A stretch of 64,000 bases of DNA from Spinacia oleracea (lineage: Eukaryota > Streptophyta > Magnoliopsida > Caryophyllales > Amaranthaceae): contig NC_079492.1 of NCBI RefSeq assembly GCF_020520425.1, positions 112,379,157 through 112,443,156 on the forward strand. The letters are read 5' to 3'. Both the position numbers and the translations under genes were made by a program. Positions 1-11,199 of this stretch are shown here, piece by piece. Every line of letters begins with the position of its first letter. Position 1 is the stretch's first letter. Under the pieces are notes generated by a model, which worked only from the letters and a program-made list of their open reading frames with translations, had not been told where the DNA came from and made no database searches.

Positions 1-214
1 GTCTGGTTTTTTTTTTTTAGGTTGTCTGCTGTTTTGTTAAGGTTTGGCTGTCTGATTTTCTCGTGTTGCTGTTTCAGTTGGGTTGTTTGAGGGACTTTGC
101 AGCTGTTTGAGAGTGAATTTCCAGAATTAGGTACGGTTTCTGGTCTTACTTTCTCTTTTTGTCGGGTGTTTATGTTCTTTGCTTGCATGCGTTTTGAGTG
201 GGGGTAGCCAAAAC
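1..214 (+). other. Leader of the antisense gene
   Basis: A T-rich stretch without a reading frame. A T-run followed by AG at about 9-20 could be the acceptor of a 5' UTR intron that starts left of the window. The element's polypurine tract and 3' LTR must lie further left. Confidence 0.3.
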
Positions 215-3200
215 ATGACTGGTAGGGTTGGGGTTAGTAACGTGATAGATCTGTCAGACACAAGTAGCGATTCTGGTATAGAACTAAATATGGACGGGAA
301 TACGGCCGGTAGTAATGCTAAGAATGCTGGGTGGGGGGTAAAATCGAACACGCCACCTCCTTTTGCGGAGTTTATGGGTGGGAATCCTGTTACCGGCCCT
401 TTTATACCCATGACTGCGGCTCAGTTTACTCGCTCACAACAGCTACATGGCCTGCGGGCACGAATGGAGAGAGAGCTTAGGCCGAATGAGCATAACGTGC
501 CGGCTGGGGAGCCGATATTAGACGTAGATCCGATTTCGGTTAGGTACCATTTGCGGGATTATCGGGAATTTACTCAGCCTGGCGGCTCTGGTCTTGGGGA
601 GTACGGTACTAACATCGGCAATATATATGTTTCTAGGGTCATGCCGTCAGACGCCGAACCGTCTACAAGTAATCGACGGGCCGGGAAGGATCCTGCCGTC
701 CATGATGCGGGTGAGGTTGATGCCGCCGTTAGTGGTGATGTGCCTTCCACCCCTGGCGACTCCATACTGGAGTCTTCTGAGTCTGGGTCTCCCGGGCTAA
801 GGGCGCCGCCCATTGCCGACTCTGATGAAGATGAGGAGGATGCTGCGATTTTGCAGCAAGTGTTTGAAGAAGAGGCCTTGGACGCCGATGTGAATTTCGA
901 AGGTGAGGCTGCCGCGTTCTTGGTTCCGGCCCCTCCTCCTAATGATTCTGCTGCCCTCACCACTGAGATAGATAGTGACTTTGTAAAAGAGGCCGTTGCC
1001 AACCGGCATTCTGAGGTTGGTGGTCGCTTTTTGGGTTTACCTGAGGGCTACAAGTTGACTGTGCCGAAAGAAGAGCAAACGGTGGCCGACTGTCCCGTAG
1101 GTCATGTTGTTGTATACACGAAGATGTTCGACTATGGGTTGCGCTTTCCCTTGCACCCGTTCATTGAGAAGGTTCTGCGGGCCTGGAATGTCGGCCTCGT
1201 TCAATTATCGCCCATAGTTATTCGCAATCTGGTTGCGTACACTTGGTTATTTTCATTCAAACAGTGGCCCTTGACCCTCAACCTTTTCAAAAAACTGCAC
1301 TGGCTGAAGCGTGATGGGAAAGATACCGGCTGGTGGACGATCTTTACCAAGAGTCAGCGTCAGACTGTGAGCCCCCGGCTCTCCAGCTGCAAGGACTGGA
1401 AGGACCACTTCTATTTCATGGCTGTTCCCGAAGATTACCCCCTTCGGCGTACATTCTACCAGCCTAAACCTAGGATGGAACAATTTGACCAAGCCGACCT
1501 TGGGCCCCGAGAGCAACGTGCGTACGACATGCTGCTGGTTGACTATGTTGACGTTGGGCTGTCTAAGCCTAAAACCTTGCCGGCTTTTTGGCTTCCTCCT
1601 GCCGGTTATATTCTTAGTCCTGCCGCTTTGGGCGCAGTCGGTCTTGCACCTACACATCCCCTTGGTAAATGCAGTTGTTTGCCTGCACTCGTTATCTGCT
1701 GTATTTGTTTATATTTCTTGGATCTCTGTTGTGTCGTGTTGCGTTTGTTAAAAAAAATTTCTGACTTCCTCGTTCATTTATTTATTTATTTATATTATTT
1801 TTCTTAGGGCACCATCTTTTAAACAAGGCTTCACTCGGCCTTGACAAGAATTGGAGGGTTGCTGAACAGTGTCCGGCGGGTCCTGCTGAGAAATATTACA
1901 CTGTTTCTACTTTCTGCGCGAAAGCTTGTCGTGGTCGGTCAGCCAGCTTTGTGACTCCTTCTGCCGTTGTGGACCGAGGTGTTGTTCCTCGCGTTGTTCG
2001 AACAAAGGTTCCGGCAGCTGACCAGGCTACATCCTCAGCCCAAGACGAAATGACTACTGGCAGGTTTGCTTCTCTTCCTACCGGTCGGGGGGGACATGCT
2101 ACTCGGAAGAGGTCTTCCAGCCAGGCGAAGGCCAGTTCTCCCAAACGGTCAAAAAATGACGCTGCGAAGACAGCGCAGGAGAAGGTGAAAGACGTCTACG
2201 CCAGCGTCGACAAGCCCTTGCAGACATCTGGCGCTGGAAAGAAGATTGCTGAACAGCCTGCTCAGTCGGTTGAGATTTTGGATGCTGACCTTTTGTCCAA
2301 ATTGAACCGGAAGCAGGTGTTGAGCGATTTGATTAGCGACCCGATCCATCCTGCGCCTGTGTCGAGGCATATCCCTTCCATGAACCGGTCTGCCAGCTCG
2401 GCCTCTAAGTATGGGGTTATAGTTCGTTCTGGGGGGTTCATCGAGGACAAAACTGTTGTGCTATCTCCGGATATTCTTGCCGGTCTAGCCGCTGCTCCCG
2501 GTCATGCTGAAGAGCACTGGCAGCCGCAGAATGATGTTCTGAGGGGTGAGTCTATCCTTTTTGACCGTCCTAAAGACGGAGGTACACTGGGCTACCGGTC
2601 TCTGCGCCAAGTTGTTACACCCGCCGACGGTACGCCCCAGGAGATTGAGACGCCGGCTGCACAGTTGATGCATGACCTGTACTCGGTATTTTACTTCCCT
2701 CTTTGACTTGCTTGTTTTTTATACTTGCTTTTATTTTCGGCTCTGAGCGATTTTACTTTCCTCAGGTGACGCAATCTGCTACCGAGCTTGTGGAGTGCTA
2801 TCGGAGCTATCAGCGTCGTTTAAAACGATCGCAAGCTGAGAAAGAGAAGCTTCAGACGGACCTTGCTGAATCGGTCAGGACTGAAGGTGACTGCCGGAAG
2901 GAGATTGCGAGACTTGAGCTGGATGTTATTGCCGCAGGCAATAGGAAGGCTGAACTAGAGCTTCTTCCAGCCAAGTTGACGGCCGAAGAGCAGAAGACGG
3001 CTGAGCTGCAGATCAAGCTGGATGCGGCGCTGCAGGCGGCCCAAGATGCTGAGAAAGCTGCTAAGGATGATCGCAAGGCTGTGGCGCTGAAGGCTGTGCA
3101 GAAATTTATGAAGTCTGACTTCTACTGCGAGGAGATGAAGGGGCGCTACAATGGTGGGTGGACTGCAGCTCATCGTTGTGCCGTCAAAGCCTTGACGCTG

Positions 3201-3380
3201 ACTGAGGATGCCTGGGGTAAGGTGGAGGGATCCTATGAAGAGGGTGGCCATATTGATCCGACTGGCATGGAGACCCAGACCTTCCCAGACATCGTCATTC
3301 AGAATGCTGACCCTCGCCTTCTGCCCGACAGGGAGATTCCCGAGTCTGCTTACTGGAGTGATGCAGACTACTCAGCTTGA
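215..3380 (+). CDS. Antisense extra gene (aORF) of the Tat-like element, three exons
   Basis: This plus-strand gene faces gag-pol. I read three exons: 215-1664, 1808-2685 and 2766-3380. Both introns have GT-AG ends (1665-1807 and 2686-2765), pyrimidine-rich 3' ends and in-frame stops, and the spliced frame stays open to the TGA at 3378-3380. The start is the first in-frame ATG (215); an ATG at 187 meets a stop at once. The middle of exon 1 (about 1000-1600), with GLPEGYKL, FPLHPFIEKVL and WTIFTKSQR, resembles the 'putative gypsy-type transposon' domain often annotated on plant chromosomes. Exon 3 (residues such as AEKEKLQTDLAESV) is a long predicted coiled coil. The protein would be about 980 aa with an acidic N-terminal third. 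Function is unknown. Its promoter should lie in or near the 3' LTR, left of the window. Confidence 0.7.
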
Positions 3381-3784
3381 CGGTCTTGGCAGTCATCACC
3401 AGGCTCTTCCTGTGGTTCTTCCAACAGTTTTTTCCGGCCTCATACTTGTTAATGTCTGTTGGTAGCTTTTGAATATCATTTAGCGGATGTAACTTATAAA
3501 CAATTTCCTTTTTTGGTACCTTTTTAGCTGTTTGTGGCACTTTGTCTTTTGCCGTGTGTTAACTGTTTCAAGAACGTTATTGTCGTCTTGGCTGCGCCGT
3601 CTGAGGCGTATGTTTGTGCCTTTTAGCAGCTACTCACTCCGCATTTAGTTATTTTTGGGTGGTGGTTGTCGTCCCTGTATTTGTTTAAAACCTATGTGAT
3701 GCACTTGATGGATTATCCGTTTGTTTTTATTCAATTTGTCACGTAATGGCGTCGTTTTGCCTTTGATTTTATTATATATTGCAT
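3381..3784. other. 3' non-coding stretch between the antisense gene and the 57-bp array
   Basis: T-rich on the plus strand, with no reading frame and no repeat other than one diverged copy of the array unit near the end. It probably holds the 3' end of the antisense transcript; I see no single clear polyadenylation signal. Confidence 0.5.
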
Positions 3785-4465
3785 CTTGCCTCTTGTCGAC
3801 TGGGCCAATGTGTTCAACCCTTGCATATGCTTATGTCGTATTTTGCCTCGTTGCTGACTGAGCCAATGTGCTCACCCTTAGATTTTAATTTTTACCGTAT
3901 CTTGCATCATTGCTGACTGAGCCAATGTGCTCAAATTTAGATTTTAACTTTTACCGTATGGTAATCTTTGCTGACTGAGCCAATGTGCTCAACCTTTGAT
4001 TTCGTTTTGTTGTATCTTGCAACATTGCTGACTGAGCCAATGTGCTCAACCTTTTATGTCGTTTTGTCGTATCTTGCAACATTGCTGACTGAGCCAATGT
4101 GCTCAACCTTTTATGTCGTTTTGTCGTATCTTGCAACATTGCTGACTGAGCCAATGTGCTCAACCTTTTATTTCGTTTTGTCGTATCTTGCAACATTGCT
4201 GACTGAGCCAATGTGCTCAACCTTTTATTTCGTTTTGTCGTATCTTGCAACATTGCTGACTGAGCCAATGTGCTCAACCTTTTATTTCGCTTTGTCGTAT
4301 CTTGCAACATTGCTGACTGAGCCAATGTGCTCAACCTTTTATTTCGTTTTGTCGTATCTTGCAACATTGCTGACTGAGCCAATGTGCTCAACCTTTTATT
4401 TCGTTTTGTCGTATCTTGCAACATTGCTGACTGAGCCAATGTGCTCAACCTTTTACTTCGTTTTG
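3785..4465. repeat. 57-bp tandem array between pol and the antisense gene
   Basis: About twelve copies of a 57-bp unit with the core GCTGACTGAGCCAATGTGCT. From 4081 the copies start exactly every 57 bp (4081, 4138, 4195, 4252 and so on) and are nearly identical. The first three or four copies, from about 3790, are diverged. Because 57 is 19 codons and the unit has no stop in some frames, long repetitive ORFs appear on both strands; I do not treat them as genes. Tandem repeats in the 3' non-coding part are common in Tat-group elements. Confidence 0.9.
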
Positions 4466-4564
4466 TTTATGCCGTATAGTTTCCCTGGAATATAGTTGTA
4501 GCTCATATATTAGATTTCAAAATATGGCACTGTCGGCCCTACTACATCATGTTTTCATACAACT

Positions 4565-7500
4565 TCACGCATGGAATTTTCTTAAAGTATCTGCGTTCCA
4601 TGAGTTCTTCAGCGGTGTTCCATTCATCTCCATTAGTCTGTATGATCCAGCTACCACTTCTTCCCATATCTGGTAGGGCCCTTCCCAATTTGCAGTCAGT
4701 TTTCCTTGTTTTTGAGCTTTGCCGGTTGCTGCCGTCCGGCGGAGTACAAGGTCGCCTACCTCCAGCTTCCTATGTTTTACTCGCTTGTTGTAGGCCCTGC
4801 TCATTCTGTTTTTGTATGCGGCCGACCTAATTTCCGCCTGCAGTCTGACCTCTGGTAGGAAATCAAGCTGGTGTCTGAGTAAGCTGTCGTTTCCCTGTTC
4901 TTCATAATGCTGGATGCGAAAGGTGGGCAGTGCTACTTCAGCCGGTATGACTGCTTCTGATCCGAAACACAGTTTGAAAGGACTCTCTCCTGTTGCTTCT
5001 TTAACCGTCGTTCTGTTACCCCATAGAACCTCTGGGACTGTGTCTGCCCACTTGCCCTTGAACTCATCCAACTTTTTCTTAAGGGCTACGAGTATTTGTT
5101 TGTTTGCAGCCTCGGCTTGCCCGTTGCTCTGCGGGTGGCAGACTGAGGCATATGCGAATTTGATCCGGTAGTCTGCCAAGAATGCTCGTATAGGTTCGCA
5201 GTCGAACTGGCATCCGTGGTCGAATACTATTGCTGTCGGTATTCCAAATCTTGTTATGATGTTTTTCCAGATGAACTTCCGTACCTGGTTGGCTGTTATT
5301 TTTGCTACCGGCTCGGCCTCAATCCATTTTGTGAAGTAATCGACGGCAACAATCAAGAACTTCCTGCCTCCTGAGGCTGTTGTGAAGGGTCCCACGATAT
5401 CCATTCCCCACTGGGCGAATGGGATTGGATTCAAAATGGGCATCAAGTCGTTTGCTGGCATACGTATTACTGGGGCAAATAGCTGGCATTTTTCGCATTT
5501 CTTGACGTAGCTCTGTGCGTCCTCCAGCATGGTTGGCCAGTAGTAACCTTGTCTTTGGCAGATCAAAGCAAGTGTTTTTCCTCCTACATGGTTTCCGCAT
5601 ATTCCTTCATGCATTTCTTCGATTAACCTTGCGGATTCGTATGCCGTCAAACACCGCAGCAGGGGGAGGCTGAAGGCTCTTTTATAGATTTGCCCCTGAT
5701 ATATGACGTACCAGCAGATGTCTTTTTTGATTTTCTTTGCCTCCCTGATATCGGCCGGGAGAACTCCAGTCGTCTTGTACGCCCAGATATCATCGTACCA
5801 CTCTTTGTTTGCCGTGATGACCATTATTTCCTTTCCTTTTTCCTCCGTGCTCCTTCTGTGCATGATTTCTATCATTACTGATCGACTGAGCTCGATTGTT
5901 TTCGAACTGGCCAGTTTTGCTAGGCTGTCTGCGGCAGTGTTCAACGCTCTGGGGACCAATTCGATGTCAAAAGCTTCTAACTTCGCTGTCAGCGTCTTCA
6001 GTTTTTCTTGATACCGCCGCATTGACGGCTCTTTTGTTTCATACTCTCCCGAAAACTGATTTGCCACCAACTGAGAATCCGTTGTCATTACTATCCTCTT
6101 GGCATCTGCCAACAAGCATAGCTGTACCCCTGCAATGGCTGCTTCATATTCTGCTTCGTTGTTCGAAGCTGCGAAAGTGAATCTGATTGCGTATTCGAAC
6201 TTATCTCCTGTCGGAGAGATCATGACAACGCCGGCTCCCGCTCCCGACTGAGCGGCTGAACCGTCTACTGATACTTTCCAGGATTCTGCTTTGGTTTCCT
6301 CTTCTTGATAGGATGCTTCAACTACGAAGTCAGCCAAAGCTTGTGCTTTTATTGCATTGCGCGGGTGAAACTCAAGATCGTACTCCGACAGCTCTATTGC
6401 CCATCGCAACAGTCTGCCGGCTGTATCCATTTTTTGCAAAGCCTTCTCTAGTGGAAAGTTCGTCAGAATTTGTATGGTATGTGCGTCAAAATATGGTCTG
6501 AGCTTTCTGGCGGCTATCAGGACTGCATAGGCCACTTTCTCTATCAGCGAGTATCTTGCTTCTGCCGGATTCAAAATGTGGCTGACAAAGTATATCGGCT
6601 GCTGGATTTTGTCTTTTTCACTGATTAGTACGGCAGCAACGGTTTGGGCTGAAGCGGACACATATAATTGTAGCTTGTCGCCCTCTTCCGGCCTGGCTAT
6701 CGTCGGTAAAGCACGAAGATGTTCTTTTACCTTCTCGAAGGCCCTTTCCTCGGTTTCCCCCCACCGGAATTTTCCGTTCTGCTTAAGAGTGTTAAAAAAT
6801 GGAATCGACCTGTCGGCTGATTTGCTAACAAATCTTGTCAGAGCCGCCATTCTTCCTGTCAGCCTTTGTACATCTTTGATGCTTTTTGGTTGAGGCAGAC
6901 TGAGTATCGCTTCTACCTTATCTGGGTTTGCGTCTATGCCTCTCTCGCTGACAAGGAAACCCAAGAATTTCCCCAATTTCACTCCGAACACACATTTCTT
7001 GGGGTTTAGTTTCATTTGGTAACGGCGCAGAGTTTCAAACGTTTCCCTGAGGTCATCTAAATGATCGGTCTCCAATTTGCTTTTCACTATGGAGTCGTCG
7101 ACGTATACTTCAATGTTGCGGCCTTTTTGGTTTGCGAACACTCTGTCGACCAGTTTTTGGTACGTTGCCCCAGCGTTCTTTAACCCAAACGGCATAGCCT
7201 TGTAACAGAATACTCCCCCCTCAGTGATGAATGCTGCTTTTTTCCTGTCGGCCTTTGCGAGGCTGACTTGGTGGTACCCGGAGAATGCGTCAAGGAAACT
7301 GAGCAGCGCGTGGCCAGATGTGGAGTCGACTAGCCTGTCGATTCTTGGCAGTGGGTAGCAGTCTTTTGGGCATGCTCTATTAAGGTTTGTGAAATCTACG
7401 CACATTCTCCACGAGCCGTTTGACTTCTTAACCATTACGACGTTGGCCAACCACTCTGGGTAGTCGCATGGTTCAATAAATCCTGCTGCCAACAACTTTT

Positions 7501-8176
7501 CTACCTCTTCCTGTATTGCTTGATTTTTTTCTGTTGAGAAGTTTCTTTTCTTTTGCTTTACCGGCCTGACTGCTCTGTCGACATTCAGTCGGTGCTCGAT
7601 TACCTCCGAGCTTATACCGGGCATTTCGTCTGCGGAAAATGCGAACACATCCGCATGTTCTCTCAACAGACCGATCATGTTTACCCGCAACTGGGGGTCA
7701 ATGTCGGTTCCTAATTTTACTGTTCTGCCAGTTTCTCCTTCTACCAGCTCGACTTCTTCTGACCTTCCTCCGGCCTCTACCCTAGGTAGAGAAGTCCCCT
7801 TTTCGATGCTTTCGATTGTGGGTGACTCCCTTTTCTGCCTTTTCTCCTTCTTGGGCAAAAGAGATGACTCGCCCCCCAATCTTGGGGCTTGACCCTTTGC
7901 CGGTCTTTTCATTGCTGCCTCTCTCGCTATATTCCTAGATGGGGTCAGTCGGCCTGGTGTTTTTAATGCCGTCAAGTAGCATGATCTTGCTGAATCTTGA
8001 CTGCCTCGGATTCTTTCAGCCTTCTCAAAGTTAGACATGTATATCATAGTTAGATGGTATGTTGATACCACTGCTTGTGCATCGTGGATGAATGGCCGGC
8101 CCACTATTACGTTGTATGCAGCAGGCACTTTGATTACTAAGAAGTCTACCATTAGGTCCCTTGCGGCTCTACCTTC
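4565..8176 (-). pseudogene. pol of the Tat-like element: reverse transcriptase, two RNase H domains, integrase
   Basis: This is the same frame as gag, open for about 1,200 codons and closing at 4565. The order, counted from the ATG at 8152, is as follows. Reverse transcriptase has the block CVDFTNLNRACPKD and the catalytic YVDD near residue 349. A first RNase H region has YVSASAQTVAAVL where Ty3 elements usually keep DAS, so its catalytic Asp seems lost. A second, archaeal-type RNase H near residue 625 has VDGSA, NNEAEYEA and TDSQ and looks intact. Integrase has a zinc finger near residue 845 (HEGICGNH...CEKCQ), then D of GMDIVGP, D of FDHGCQF and E of NGQAEA. Two RNase H domains are a documented Tat feature. 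The frame is intact here, but the upstream stops at 8177 and 9833 would prevent normal polyprotein synthesis. Confidence 0.88.
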
Positions 8177-10264
8177 TCAAATCTGCACTGGTAGCCTGAT
8201 GCTACCTTCCGGGAAGACTGTGGCTCCGGAGAATCCTATCACAGGATAGTTGACTCGTGTGAGTTCTGTCTCGTCTATTTTCAGCTGAACGAAGGCTTCC
8301 CAAAAGATAATGTTCGCTGAACTCCCTCCATCCACCAGTATTCGTTTCACTGGGAAGTTTGCTATTTCGAGGCCCAAAACCAGTGGATCGTCGTGAGGGT
8401 ATATAATTCCGCGACAGTCGTCTGGGGTGAATGAAATATTTGGCATGACTTGGGTTGCCGGCCATTTTATGGTGCTGTGGTAGTTTACCAGGTGGCGGTG
8501 TTCGCCCAGACTTCTGCCGGCTCCACTGATTGTTCCTCCATGGCACGGTCCTCCAGATATGACCCATACTGTCGGCCCCTTCTGGCCACTGTTTCTAGCC
8601 TCCCCATTCCGACTGGTTTCTGGTGCTTTCTGCTCTATTCGGAGCGGTGTTTGGGTGGATGGTAATCTGTTGTTTGTGTTATTGCTTTGCCAATTGCTAT
8701 TTTGTGGGTTGTTGTTGTTCTGTCGGGCTTTATATTGTGTCAGATAGCCTCTCCTGATCATATCCTCGATGTTATCCTTCAAATCTCTGCAGTTTTCCGT
8801 ATAGTGTCCACAGTCATCATGGAATGCGCAGTACTTCGACTGTGGTCGGGGTTTGTCGCTCATTGGTGGAGGCCTCTTCCAGTTTTCGTTCTTGTTGACA
8901 TTGTAAATCGCGGCTCTTGGGGCGTTCAATGGAGTGTATTCGTGGAATGTGGGGTATATGCTGGTTGATTGTTTCTGGTAATCCCTCCCTCTTGGGTCTT
9001 TCCTCTGTTCGTCCTTTCTGAACCCCCTGTTCTGATTCTGCTGCGCCGGCTGAACCGGCCTTGGTGCGGCATTTCTGGTCTGTGCCGACTGATAGTGATT
9101 TGGGATTGTCATCAGCTCGTCGCTTTTGATGTATTCGTGGGCCTTTATCAGTGCGCTTCCCAAATCGGTGAAGGATTTTCTTCCCAAGTATTTTTTGAAC
9201 TCGCAGTGGTTCATTCCTCTCATCAGGGCCACCACAGCTATCTCTTGCTGCAAGTTTGGTATGCTGGTGGACTCGTTGTTGAATCTGGTGAGGTAATCTC
9301 TTAAGGATTCTCCGCTTCTCTGGGTGACTGCCATCAGCTCTCCCGACGTTTTCTTTCTCTGCTGCCGGCTGATGAACCGTAGCATGAACTCTGTTTCTAA
9401 CTGTCGGTAATTATATACCGACCCCTTTGGTAGTCCCTTATACCAGCCGGATGCCACTCCCAGCAGTGTTGAGGGAAATATCTTGCACCACATGGCGTCG
9501 GAATCTGTATACAACATCATATGTTGCTCAAATGTGTTGCAGTGGACCTCCGGATCTGTGGATCCGTCGTACTTGCAGAGTGGGAACTTCAATTTCTCCA
9601 TTGGTTCCTCCAGAATGTCCGCGCACAGGGGGGAGTTTGCAGGTTGGATGGTGTAACGGCGCGACGCGTATCTCTGGGGTGCTTCTCTTGTCTCTTCGAT
9701 GACCATGGGTTCCGGCCGACTGCGCAGAGCAATCGCCTGGTTTGTATTTGGGTGTTGTTCTTGTTGCACCAGGATCTGTTCTCCGAATAGGTTTCTTATC
9801 GGCAATCTCTTCCGTTTTTCGCCGACTGGTGTTTAAGCAGTCTGGTGTATGACTGTCCTGGGTACAGGTTCTGTGTTTGCCTTTCTTGCTGGCTTCAAGG
9901 CCGACAACGCGGCCATCACCGCTCTTGCTGTAGCCAACTGTTCCTCCGAGAACTGACCGGCGAGTTCAGACGGCATTTGCGTATCGTCCTGGGCTGGGCT
10001 TTTGGGCTCTTCTTCTGAGTCGTCGTCCTCGACTGAGTATCCCAGAACGTGCAAGGGTGTTGCTGCAGTCGTAGTTTTGCTGACGACCGACTGGCTCCCT
10101 AGCTGGGGGGTGGGTTGGTCATTGACGGGTGTTATTATTGGTTCTGCCGAGAATAGCGTGGGTTTCAATGGGGTTGTTGTTTTTGTCGTCTGCGTACTCT
10201 GTGGGGTTGCTTTCGAGGCCTGCTTTTTGCTTCTCTTATACGAATCTGACTGCGTACTCTCCAT
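8177..10264 (-). pseudogene. gag and protease part of the Tat-like gag-pol, with two in-frame stops
   Basis: Gag-pol is a single reading frame from the first ATG at 10264, about 110 bp after the PBS. The first 143 codons (Ser/Thr/Gln-rich, with an acidic stretch) end at a TAA at 9835-9833. The frame then continues in the same phase to a TGA at 8179-8177. The middle part has the plant retrotransposon gag fold, including the stretch GLPKGSVYNYRQLETEF. A Cys/His cluster (YCAFHDDCGHYTENC) follows, then the aspartic protease site ILVDGGSSANIIF. The TGA falls just after the protease, where the following sequence continues the family pattern, so it looks like a TGG-to-TGA nonsense change. The TAA could be a mutation or a leaky stop; a stop between gag segments is not standard for the clade. 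Confidence 0.8.
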
Positions 10265-10356
10265 TTTCAAGGGTGATGATTATGATTGATTTTTTTTATT
10301 TTTTTTTTTTTTTTTTTGGTTTTGCCTGGCTGTGGGTTCTGCTTACAAGTGGGGGT

Positions 10357-10374
10357 CCCCTCCTTCTAGCGCCA
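10357..10374 (-). other. Primer-binding site (PBS)
   Basis: The minus strand reads TGGCGCTAGAAGGAGGGG, starting 2 bp after the LTR end. The TGGCGC start is usual for tRNA 3'-end complements in plant gypsy elements. I cannot name the tRNA with confidence. Confidence 0.65.
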
Positions 10375-10376
10375 AT

Positions 10377-10811
10377 TGTTCCGGCGGCGGACTCGGAACA
10401 GGAAAAGGATGACTGACTCCCGACTGAGGTTGCTGACTGGATCCTGCACAGTGAAGCCGTTAACTAGCCTCGGGGGTGATCCGAGAATTACCCCTCCGAT
10501 GCTTAAGTCAGATTATGCTGGTAGCTCTGTAATAAATGCTCATAAGAATGATTGGATTGGAATTGCGTACCTTTGGCATTGATGGGGGTCCGTATATATA
10601 GACGGGTTATTTGTACGGAGGACCCGGGTTATTACCCGTTGGTTCCGGATCCTCCCTTTCGGCTCTGATAGGCAGATGATGTCAGAGAACTGCCGACTGG
10701 GTTTGTAAACCCTGGATGCCGACTGCACCTTTGGTGCTTCTTGTGAGTATATGTCTATGTTACAGCTGTTATGGGTTGTCCTACCGGCATACCGGTAGGG
10801 CTACCCGTACA
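10377..10811 (-). repeat. 5' LTR of the Tat-like element
   Basis: On the minus strand it starts TGTACGGG and ends CCGGAACA, giving TG...CA ends, and it directly abuts a primer-binding site. The inner boundary is firm because of that site. The outer boundary (10811) rests on the TG terminus only, since the partner LTR is outside the window. A TATA box lies at 10592-10602. Between the TATA box and the inner end is a G/C-rich block (about 10470-10500) of the kind found at the R/U5 start of Tat LTRs. Confidence 0.7.
10592..10602 (-). promoter_or_regulatory. TATA box of the Tat-like 5' LTR
   Basis: The minus strand reads CTATATATAC. A start about 30 bp downstream would place R near 10560, leaving a short R-U5 before the primer-binding site at 10374. 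This is the only clear core promoter motif in the LTR. Confidence 0.55.
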
Positions 10812-11110
10812 AGTTTAATCTTTTACTTTTTACCAGAAAATTTCTAGGTACCCAGTATGGGAGATTGTTTTGAGCAAACGTTTTGGAAGTTAAATGTTAT
10901 TTATACCACTTTATTTGCTAGACGGCATTTTACGCAGCCCCAGTTACTAGGTAATGGCCCTGTTTGGCAATTGGCTGTTGGCTGTTGGCTGTCGGCTGTT
11001 TTACTTGGCTGGTTTGACTGGCTGTTCAATTTGGCTGCTTTTGTTGGCTGTTTGACTATGGATTGGTTACAAATATGTTTGGTAAAATCAGTTGTTGGCT
11101 GTTGGCTGTA
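10812..11110. repeat. TTGGCTGT-rich block, possible transposon end
   Basis: About ten copies of TTGGCTGT or close variants lie between 10970 and 11110. The block begins TAATGGCCCTGTTTGGCA at 10950-10969. A GGCCCTGTTTGG start next to TAA resembles ends of plant Harbinger- or hAT-type MITEs. I did not find the matching inverted end, so the type is unresolved. Confidence 0.3.
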
Positions 11111-11199
11111 GCTATGTAAAATGACATTTAAGGACATTTAATGTATTTTATTCATTTTTCAATACATACTTTGTATTATGTACGGAGTAAAACGTAATT

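Larger units (their letters stand above)
1..10811 (-). mobile_element. Ty3/gypsy LTR retrotransposon, Tat (Retand-like) group, 3' end outside window
   Basis: Read on the minus strand, this is an LTR retrotransposon in the order 5' LTR, primer-binding site, gag-protease-RT-RNase H-second RNase H-integrase, tandem repeats, and then an extra gene in the opposite direction. That order, with an additional antisense ORF between pol and the 3' LTR and a second RNase H domain before integrase, is the known hallmark of the Tat clade (Retand/Ogre relatives). The 3' LTR is left of position 1, so neither the target duplication nor the LTR-LTR divergence can be read. Two in-frame stops in gag-pol show that this copy is not autonomous as it stands. 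Confidence 0.85.

Noticed and set aside
3951..4495. Long repetitive ORFs on both strands in the 57-bp array
   Set aside because: They result from a stop-free unit of 57 bp (19 codons). Identical frames on both strands and lack of codon bias argue against genes.
9833..9835. Programmed translational stop in gag, as in some retroviruses
   Set aside because: Possible, but no read-through context or pseudoknot is evident by eye. It is kept as a question in the findings, not as a feature.
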